From Candidatus Thalassarchaeaceae archaeon (GTDB taxonomy: Archaea; Thermoplasmatota; Poseidoniia; Poseidoniales; Thalassarchaeaceae), in NCBI GenBank assembly GCA_029250425.1, contig JAQXFF010000118.1:1-13867 (forward strand): DNA of 13,867 bases. Reading direction: 5' to 3'. This document shows positions 6,444-12,117 of this stretch, piece by piece. The position numbers were made by a program, and so were the translations under genes. Position 1 is the stretch's first letter, and each line of letters opens with the position of its first letter. The notes beneath the pieces were generated by a model. It made no database searches. It worked only from the letters and a program-made list of their open reading frames with translations, and was not told the origin of the DNA.

Positions 6444-7760
6444 TCAAACGCCTAGAGTCATTCTGAGGACATCTCGCAATCCAGGTGCCAACCCTACTAC
6501 GAGGAGGCATAAAATCACTAACAAGCGCAAATGACGGTGCCGGTGTTCAAATCTTGCCGTGGCAAAAAGCCACCAAATCATAACTGCAAGACCTACTTTT
6601 AGAGCACCAAAACCCCAAGCTGTACCTGCAATATCGATGACTTTCTGTGAAAGAACGTGTTTCTCACCGTATCCATAATTCTCCAAACCCACACTGGTGG
6701 CAAACCCATCTACCACCTGACCGTACATTGCCAAGAGTATGATTGGCAATCCAAGAATCGCCCGCGGTGTGAGAGTTTCCATGCGTTCCCATGTTGACGA
6801 ATGTTGACGATCCCAATCATCCAAAGAAACCCCTTCTGGAATTATTCCTGGTTGGAGACCCATGTGATGTAATTCGGACCGGGCTTGTTGTCCTGTAAAC
6901 CATAGAATAATGCAAAGAATGAGAGGGGCGAAGACAATCATTACTAGGGGAATCAAGGATATGGGTGTACGGCCATTCAACGGTTCATAGTAGAGCATTA
7001 GCCAACCTGAAAGATGCACACAACACCCACCAAGACCGGTTTGGATGAGGCCTTGTTCAATGACTGTACAACACTCCAATAAGGGATGGATTAAGATGAT
7101 GAGTAAAAGACCGCCCATCGGTGCCAAAAACAACGGTGAAGTAAGTAAAGAAATTGATTCCTTTTCCCAATGTTGACCGATGTCAGGCATGAATAATACC
7201 ATTTGCAAACAAGTCAGAATGAATGCCAATTGTGTGATGGCAGATCGGTTCTCAATTCCAACGTTCTTGGACACACTGTGGCACATCCAACCCGTCAAAA
7301 TTACCCATGCGGCCACATGAAAATGAATCAAGGGTGAGACGAACAAGCCACCCAATCCCTCTGGATTGAAAAGACGCCCATCTTCATTCACCTCACCAAG
7401 TGATGCCCAAATGACCCACGGGACAAGTGCAATGATTGAACTGTCCCTCGCAGGTAGACCAATTCGCCGCAAACAAGCAGAAATGACAACCACAAAAGAA
7501 ACGAGAATGAGAGAATATGCCAGAGTATCGACTGGATTGTAGCCGGCATCACCAGTGATTGAATCCTGTGTATGTGGTTCAATGAAATAGGATTCATATC
7601 CTTCCGAAAGAGCGTTGCCTGGTGCGATTTCATGACCGGCAATTGCACCCAAAAGGAGTATGATGGATGTCAGAATCAAAGTAGCTGCGCCACGTTCCAT
7701 CAAAGAAAATTGATGGTCAGGCAATGGTGTCTCTGTGAGGACCGGGTTATGGACGGCCAT
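6444..7760 (-). CDS. DUF63 family archaeal membrane protein
   Basis: Integral membrane protein of 438 residues with roughly 8-10 hydrophobic segments (for example about 25-42, 78-97, 107-121, 140-160, 175-192, 207-226, 265-289, 333-348, 380-400, 411-427). It carries what I recognise as signatures of DUF63, a conserved archaeal family without an established function: Y-N-P-V-D-T-L-A-Y-S (74-83), V-D-G-F-A-T-S-V-G-L (350-359) followed by G-Y-G-E-K-H-V-L (363-370), and the C-terminal G-L-A-P-G-L-R-D-V-L-R-M (423-434). The polar N-terminal 20 residues precede the first segment. ATG 7760 is the first plausible start, although its ribosome site is weak; the Met at residue 21 is an alternative. It lies 36 bases downstream of the FKBP gene and 53 bases before mccB. 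I assign no enzymatic role. Confidence 0.85.
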   Translation of the reverse strand: MAVHNPVLTETPLPDHQFSLMERGAATLILTSIILLLGAIAGHEIAPGNALSEGYESYFIEPHTQDSITGDAGYNPVDTLAYSLILVSFVVVISACLRRIGLPARDSSIIALVPWVIWASLGEVNEDGRLFNPEGLGGLFVSPLIHFHVAAWVILTGWMCHSVSKNVGIENRSAITQLAFILTCLQMVLFMPDIGQHWEKESISLLTSPLFLAPMGGLLLIILIHPLLECCTVIEQGLIQTGLGGCCVHLSGWLMLYYEPLNGRTPISLIPLVMIVFAPLILCIILWFTGQQARSELHHMGLQPGIIPEGVSLDDWDRQHSSTWERMETLTPRAILGLPIILLAMYGQVVDGFATSVGLENYGYGEKHVLSQKVIDIAGTAWGFGALKVGLAVMIWWLFATARFEHRHRHLRLLVILCLLVVGLAPGLRDVLRMTLGV

Positions 7761-7763
7761 GTG

Positions 7764-7793
7764 AATCGCTCAGGTCGATACTTCAAAGCGATT
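7764..7793. repeat. Inverted repeat between the FKBP and DUF63 genes
   Basis: AATCGCT (7764-7770) and AGCGATT (7787-7793) are perfect 7-base inverted copies separated by 16 bases, with GTG and CAC continuing the pairing outside after a bulge. It fills most of the 36-base gap just upstream of the DUF63 start. It may be a transcript hairpin that tunes translation or processing between the two genes. No clear T-run for termination. Confidence 0.4.
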
Positions 7794-7796
7794 GCT

Positions 7797-8492
7797 TCAC
7801 TCTTCTTCGCCAATTTGACGGGCTTCGTGAACTTCACGGAAAACAATGGTTTCAACTCCAACGTGATCGCGAAGTGTGCGAATAAGGCTGAACTTGGTAA
7901 AAGCCCAATTCTGATCATAAGCAACAAACTCAGGAAGAGTGATGGTCAAATCATCACCATCGAAAGTAACCTCAAATCCATCACGACCAGTGTTCGTTTC
8001 TAGGAGTGTCGTAACTTTCTCAGCACGATCTTCAACGACCTTGACAATGCGATATTTGTAACGTAGTGTACGGCCTGCGAGTGGGTGATTGAAATCGATA
8101 CGAGCACGACCGGCTCGGACCATTCGCAAGATTCCTTGCTTACCGTTGATTTCGACGGGGCCCCCGATGGCTAGGCTATCCGGATCGCGCACAGAGCGTG
8201 CTAGGACATCTTGACCCATTGTTTCAACAGCATTAGGATCTCGCTCACCATATGCTTCTTCAGGTGCGATGTCAAATTCATAATCTGTTTCAGCATCTGC
8301 TTCAGCCAAGTGAGATTCGAATCCAGCAATCAGGGTTCCAGCCCCTATGACTGTGATTAGAGGGGTGTAAGTACGATTTTCATCGTGCTGTTCTGCCTCT
8401 TTCGCAACCGCCTCACGGGTTGTCTCGATGAGGACATCGTCGTCTGCATTGTATAAGTCGTAATCGATGTGGACAATAGAACCGTTTTCCAT
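7797..8492 (-). CDS. FKBP-type peptidyl-prolyl isomerase, long archaeal SlyD-like form
   Basis: Peptidyl-prolyl cis-trans isomerase and likely cytoplasmic chaperone of 231 residues; no signal peptide is visible. The FKBP fold begins with I-V-H-I-D-Y-D-L (6-13) and continues with V-I-G-A-G-T-L-I-A-G-F-E (48-59) and A-P-E-E-A-Y-G (76-82). An insert-in-flap chaperone segment spans about 83-128. The fold resumes with D-F-N-H-P-L-A-G-R-T-L (133-143), diagnostic of the SlyD/long archaeal group. Residues about 155-231 form a C-terminal extension as in archaeal FKBP26-type proteins, ending in acidic residues. ATG 8492 was chosen because AGGTGA stands 5 bases upstream; the in-frame GTG at 8501 overlaps that site. 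An 89-base gap to ccmF with a TATA-like element suggests its own promoter. Family assignment is strong; substrates are unknown. Confidence 0.92.
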   Translation of the reverse strand: MENGSIVHIDYDLYNADDDVLIETTREAVAKEAEQHDENRTYTPLITVIGAGTLIAGFESHLAEADAETDYEFDIAPEEAYGERDPNAVETMGQDVLARSVRDPDSLAIGGPVEINGKQGILRMVRAGRARIDFNHPLAGRTLRYKYRIVKVVEDRAEKVTTLLETNTGRDGFEVTFDGDDLTITLPEFVAYDQNWAFTKFSLIRTLRDHVGVETIVFREVHEARQIGEEE

Positions 8493-8497
8493 TTTAG

Positions 8498-8503
8498 TCA
8501 CCT
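8498..8503 (-). promoter_or_regulatory. Ribosome binding site of the FKBP gene
   Basis: AGGTGA on the minus strand, 5 bases before ATG 8492. It decides the start against the in-frame GTG at 8501, which lies within it. Confidence 0.6.
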
Positions 8504-8539
8504 ACCCAGCATTGTGGGCGAGCCGGCGACCGACTCCCC

Positions 8540-8546
8540 CTTTATG
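8540..8546 (-). promoter_or_regulatory. Possible TATA element of the FKBP gene
   Basis: The minus strand reads CTCATAAAGG around 8548-8539, the most AT-rich patch in an otherwise GC-rich gap. An initiation site about 25 bases downstream would leave a leader of roughly 25 bases that contains the ribosome site. No BRE-like sequence is obvious, so the call is weak. Confidence 0.3.
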
Positions 8547-8568
8547 AGCGTGCGTATGGGGAATTCGC

Positions 8569-8583
8569 GAGCCCGTAGGGCTC
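8569..8583. repeat. Palindrome with GTA loop at the ccmF stop codon
   Basis: GAGCCC, GTA, GGGCTC: a perfect 6-bp stem with a 3-base loop that overlaps the ccmF stop (TGA at 8584-8582). It may end or process the ccmF message, or act as a protein site upstream of the FKBP gene. There is no T-run after it in the minus direction. The central CCGTAGG also occurs in the palindrome at 12057-12073. Confidence 0.4.
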
Positions 8584-10789
8584 ATTCTTCCTCTTCTTCC
8601 CGGATTGAAGGCGTCATGACCCAATTCAATGCACTACCGATTAGAATTAATGTCCAACCTGTCCAAACCAAATGACTGCCCGTCAAATCATAGATGACAA
8701 CTCGAATGCGGTCAACTGAATCACCCTGTTGCATGAATGAGGTGAGAAAGAGTTCGTTAGCTTGACTCTGATCAAATATCATCACGAGATCACCATGAGG
8801 ACGGTGCCAGATATCTGTCTCCGGTCGTGCTGAAATACCACCCTCATCAAAACGTAGCATACCAGGTGTCAGCGTTGCAATCACTTCGCCTTCAGCTTCC
8901 GTTCGAACTTCAACTGTCACTGTGATTTTCCCATCACCTACTTTCTCACCCCATCCTTCGTCTTCGGGCCCAATCGCCGTCAATTCGGTAAATGTGTACC
9001 AATAATCCCCGTGTTCAATGGGGGTATCTTTTGCGAGCATCACGATATGGCTGGGGTCGCCGCGTTGAACGAGCGTTGTGGTGAATACGTGTCCGACGAG
9101 CAATAGTAGAATGCCGAGGTGAGCGACATGGATGGCCATCCGACGCAATTGTAACGGCTTGCGACGCAATTGAAAATCACCGAACCGTACCCAAACCAAG
9201 CGAACCATTGGAGGAATGGAAAACAAGAACAAGGGCAAAGCAAATCCAGCAATCATACCCCGTGTTATTCCCTCTGAAAATTCATGATCTGCATCACCTG
9301 GTAATGCACCCCCCATCGTGTAAGCAAAGATGATGCTAATCAAAATCATACCACTCAATAATCGCGGAACATAATGTGGTTTCACGACCTTGCGCCAACT
9401 GTATACGGTTAGACCTATGGATGAAAGGCAAAGCAACGGCAAGCCAAAGATTTCGTGCCACGCCATATTGGTGCCGTCTACTTCTGCAAGTAATAACAAC
9501 CAAGTCAGTAAGAGGAAAGGGGCGCCCACCGCCATTGGCACCCACAATACAAGTCTCTGCTGCCAACGACCATCATTCCAATTCAGTGGAGGATCTTCTT
9601 GGTCCCCTAACAAAAACATAGGCGAGAGGAAACCAATCATTCCAACGATGGTTGGAATTACCGTTAATAGTGCAGCCCAATAACTGAAAAGCAGCAATGT
9701 CACACCAGCAGTCATCCAAACAACACGCTCATCATTCGCGTATTGATTCCACAACAAGAAAGCGAAAACACCCGCAAGAATGCCCACCTCTACTGCGCCC
9801 ATCCATGAACCGAGAAGCGCGCCTGCGATAATCGCCAATGGGGACCATTCCTGCTCTTCAGAATTTGCGAAGTGACGTGTTCCCAACCACACCATACAGA
9901 ATAAAATGAGCAGATACAGATGCACCTCAATTCCTGCACCATCTTGAAATCCTAATTCCAATATACGTTGAATCGGACCCATCGAAGGATCAATTTCACC
10001 CTCAGCAACAAATGCATGAACACTAGCCCAAACACCATTGGCACGTGTGACGAGTGTGGCATGAATCGCAAAGAACGCAGGTACAATTCCCACACCCACA
10101 AACCAATGATCCTCATTGGCCATACCCTTGGGCAATCTGAGATGTAGAAGAATAATGAGGGAAATCCAGGGCAATAGGGAACCTGTTTCTACTGGATCCC
10201 ATGCCCAATATCCACCCCAGTCTAATACGGTGTAAGCCCACAACCCCCCTAGGCCAACGCCCAATGTTCCAATCCACAATGCGGGTCGTGCAAGGTAGAG
10301 GATTCGGTCTCGCGCAGGCGCGCCTGAAAGAAGCATTGCGGAAATGGCATGTACACCGACACCCACACATAGTGTGTAAAAGGCAAAGATTACCGGGGGG
10401 TGAATAACCATTAAATCGGTTTGCAATAAAGCGTTCAGGCCAGGACGATTCATCACATCACTGGGAGTGGCACGAAATGGATTCAACATCAGTGCGATGA
10501 GGAGGAGTAATGATGAGAAACCAACCAACAGACGAAGACGAAGTTGATGTTGAGAATCAGATTCTGTCGGATGTTTCTCGCCATCTATTAGAATGAGTGC
10601 TCCCAACATGGCAACCCAAAGCAGTAAGGGGCCTTCACGACCCGCCCAAATTGCGCTGATTCTGTAAAGAAGTGGAAGATCAGACCCCCCATTATTCCAC
10701 ACATATTCAATGCTCGATGCATCGATTAAAAACAAAAATAGTAACACTGTGAATGGTGACATCAATGCAATGCCGAGAAATTTTCTCAT
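8582..10789 (-). CDS. ccmF: Cytochrome c maturation protein CcmF (haem lyase subunit)
   Basis: Polytopic membrane protein of 735 residues in the CcmF/CcsA (WWD) haem-handling superfamily, which attaches haem to apocytochrome c on the outer face of the membrane. The start region has L-P-L-L-Y-R-I-S-A-I-W-A-G-R-E-G (38-53), matching the conserved CcmF stretch before its WWD domain. His130 in V-I-H-P-P corresponds to a transmembrane haem ligand. The WWD block spans about 184-208 with D-W-G-G-Y-W-A-W-D-P-V-E. His258 in S-V-H-A-F matches the first periplasmic ligand, and A-H-L-G (556-559) the second transmembrane histidine. An external domain covers about 580-705, and a last membrane helix precedes an acidic tail. 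Compared with E. coli CcmF (647 residues), the first transmembrane helix seems missing while the central part is longer. It starts 3 bases after the reductase stop (TGA CTG ATG), so translation is probably coupled. Other ccm genes are not in the window. Confidence 0.9.
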   Translation of the reverse strand: MRKFLGIALMSPFTVLLFLFLIDASSIEYVWNNGGSDLPLLYRISAIWAGREGPLLLWVAMLGALILIDGEKHPTESDSQHQLRLRLLVGFSSLLLLIALMLNPFRATPSDVMNRPGLNALLQTDLMVIHPPVIFAFYTLCVGVGVHAISAMLLSGAPARDRILYLARPALWIGTLGVGLGGLWAYTVLDWGGYWAWDPVETGSLLPWISLIILLHLRLPKGMANEDHWFVGVGIVPAFFAIHATLVTRANGVWASVHAFVAEGEIDPSMGPIQRILELGFQDGAGIEVHLYLLILFCMVWLGTRHFANSEEQEWSPLAIIAGALLGSWMGAVEVGILAGVFAFLLWNQYANDERVVWMTAGVTLLLFSYWAALLTVIPTIVGMIGFLSPMFLLGDQEDPPLNWNDGRWQQRLVLWVPMAVGAPFLLLTWLLLLAEVDGTNMAWHEIFGLPLLCLSSIGLTVYSWRKVVKPHYVPRLLSGMILISIIFAYTMGGALPGDADHEFSEGITRGMIAGFALPLFLFSIPPMVRLVWVRFGDFQLRRKPLQLRRMAIHVAHLGILLLLVGHVFTTTLVQRGDPSHIVMLAKDTPIEHGDYWYTFTELTAIGPEDEGWGEKVGDGKITVTVEVRTEAEGEVIATLTPGMLRFDEGGISARPETDIWHRPHGDLVMIFDQSQANELFLTSFMQQGDSVDRIRVVIYDLTGSHLVWTGWTLILIGSALNWVMTPSIREEEEE

Positions 10790-10792
10790 CAG

Positions 10793-12019
10793 TCACCACC
10801 CGTAGTACTTCGCACGACTGTAACCAAATGCAAGCATTGCCGGGACTATTCGACGAAGATATAGGCTGGGTTTCCGAATCAACAATCGTAATCCAACCAT
10901 CATTTTCCCATGGGGTCCCATTGCTGACATTTCCAATGGGAAACATCGACCCATCAATGACATCTCGTCATCGCTGAGATTGTATAGAGCTGTTTTCCCC
11001 TTGAGAATCTTCTCATAAGGTGGAAATTCCCGCTTCCAATCTTTCTGATAAACAGAGAGTTTTTCACCTGAAAGATCTCCAGATTGAATGGCCGAAACTG
11101 CAGTTTTTGCTGCAAATACCGCAGATTTTAGGGCAAGGTGTGAACCTCCTTCAAACAGAGGAGATGTGAATCCGGCAGCATCGCCCACAAGCATCAGGCC
11201 ATCAGCATAAGTTCGTTCATGTGGGCCAGAAATTGGAATTGTCCCTCCAAATCCTCGAACGGATACTGAAGCATCTCTCCATGGAGGATTTGTGATTTCA
11301 AGATCGGTAAAATGGGTAGTTTCGATAAATGCATCCAAATCTTTCACAAGGCCTTTCTTATCCTCACTAACAAGTCCAACATTTGCACGACCATCACACT
11401 TTGGAATCATCCAAAGATATCCTTTCTTAGCGTATTTTGGCCAAATGTAAAAATCGAGGTATCCATCAGTAGGAACTTCATGCATTTCGTATTGGATTCC
11501 AGCAATAACTTTGGGTCGCTCGTTCAATTTGGTGAGTTTTGAACATACACCTGCAACCCCTGACGCATCGATGATGATTTTGGCAGTGATAGGGAAAGCA
11601 TCACCCTTACCCTCACATTGCCAACCAGAAAATACGCCATTCGATTCAACGCGATTCATACCAGTCAATTTGTGACTCAGCTTGAGGGAGGCACCCTCCG
11701 CAACTGCTTCATCAGAAATCCATTGTTCAAACAAATGCTTTTCGAGAACATACCCTGGTTCGGAAAGTCGCTTCTCAGTTCCGTCTGGGAAGATGACTCG
11801 TATACCGTCAACACGTTTGCTAATCACTGAATCCGGAAGATCTAGGCCTAGATTGGCAACAGCAACGTCAGACAAGCATTCCCCACAATGAACTGGCGTG
11901 CCAATTTCGGCATGATCTTCGATGAGTATCACCGACAAACCTGCGCGGGCAGCATGCAACGCTGCAGAACCTCCGCCGGGCCCAGCACCTACGACGAGAA
12001 CATCACACTCGGTCACCAT
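10793..12019 (-). CDS. Geranylgeranyl reductase family FAD-dependent oxidoreductase
   Basis: Flavoprotein of 408 residues that reduces double bonds of prenyl chains. In archaea this usually means geranylgeranyl groups of membrane lipids, but menaquinone side chains are also used by this family. The N-terminal dinucleotide-binding fold shows C-D-V-L-V-V-G-A-G-P-G-G-G (5-17) ending in L-I-E-D (32-35). Cys47 in H-C-G-E-C-L-S lies in the conserved cysteine motif of archaeal GGRs. G-Y-L-W-M-I-P-K (200-207) fits the family Y-x-W-x-(F/I)-P motif. G-D-A-A-G-F-T-S-P-L-F-E-G-G (279-292) is the second FAD contact. ATG 12019 puts the fold at the usual distance from the N-terminus; a TTG at 12115 is in frame but would add 32 residues of low-complexity, basic sequence. 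No Shine-Dalgarno precedes ATG 12019, so the transcript may be leaderless. It precedes ccmF by 3 bases and is divergent from ubiD. Confidence 0.88.
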   Translation of the reverse strand: MVTECDVLVVGAGPGGGSAALHAARAGLSVILIEDHAEIGTPVHCGECLSDVAVANLGLDLPDSVISKRVDGIRVIFPDGTEKRLSEPGYVLEKHLFEQWISDEAVAEGASLKLSHKLTGMNRVESNGVFSGWQCEGKGDAFPITAKIIIDASGVAGVCSKLTKLNERPKVIAGIQYEMHEVPTDGYLDFYIWPKYAKKGYLWMIPKCDGRANVGLVSEDKKGLVKDLDAFIETTHFTDLEITNPPWRDASVSVRGFGGTIPISGPHERTYADGLMLVGDAAGFTSPLFEGGSHLALKSAVFAAKTAVSAIQSGDLSGEKLSVYQKDWKREFPPYEKILKGKTALYNLSDDEMSLMGRCFPLEMSAMGPHGKMMVGLRLLIRKPSLYLRRIVPAMLAFGYSRAKYYGW

Positions 12020-12056
12020 TGGGAGGGGATACAGCCGATACAGGCCTTGAATCCCT

Positions 12057-12073
12057 CGGTGCCGTAGGCACCG
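12057..12073. promoter_or_regulatory. Palindrome with GTA loop in the divergent promoter region
   Basis: CGGTGCC, GTA, GGCACCG: a perfect 7-bp stem with a 3-base loop, near the middle of the 98-base gap between the divergent reductase and ubiD genes. That position, 38 bases from the reductase ATG and 45 from the ubiD ATG, fits an operator for a dimeric regulator acting on one or both genes. It could equally be a transcript hairpin. Confidence 0.4.
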
Positions 12074-12089
12074 GCGCACGCCCGCTGGA

Positions 12090-12096
12090 TTTGATA
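12090..12096 (+). promoter_or_regulatory. Possible TATA element of ubiD (leaderless start)
   Basis: TTTGATA centred about 25 bases before ATG 12118. No Shine-Dalgarno stands close to that ATG. Both points fit a leaderless archaeal transcript. The match to a TATA box is imperfect and the surrounding sequence is GC-rich, so confidence is low. Confidence 0.3.
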
Positions 12097-12117
12097 GGGG
12101 GAACGGTTCCGGCAAGC

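Noticed and set aside
8550..8559. Ten-base match GTGCGTATGG between the FKBP upstream gap and the mccB start (opposite strand)
   Set aside because: Many 10-base matches are expected in a window of this size, and the two copies have opposite orientation relative to their genes.
8493..8590. GC-rich gap between ccmF and the FKBP gene as a possible tRNA or small RNA gene
   Set aside because: On neither strand could I fit a cloverleaf: no acceptor stem pairing, no D-arm, and no GTTCRA-type T-loop. The sequence is better explained by a palindrome plus leader.
12020..12115. N-terminal extension of the reductase from TTG 12115
   Set aside because: The added 32 residues are rich in Pro, Arg and Leu and match no GGR. 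They would also use up the divergent promoter region. ATG 12019 gives the standard N-terminus.
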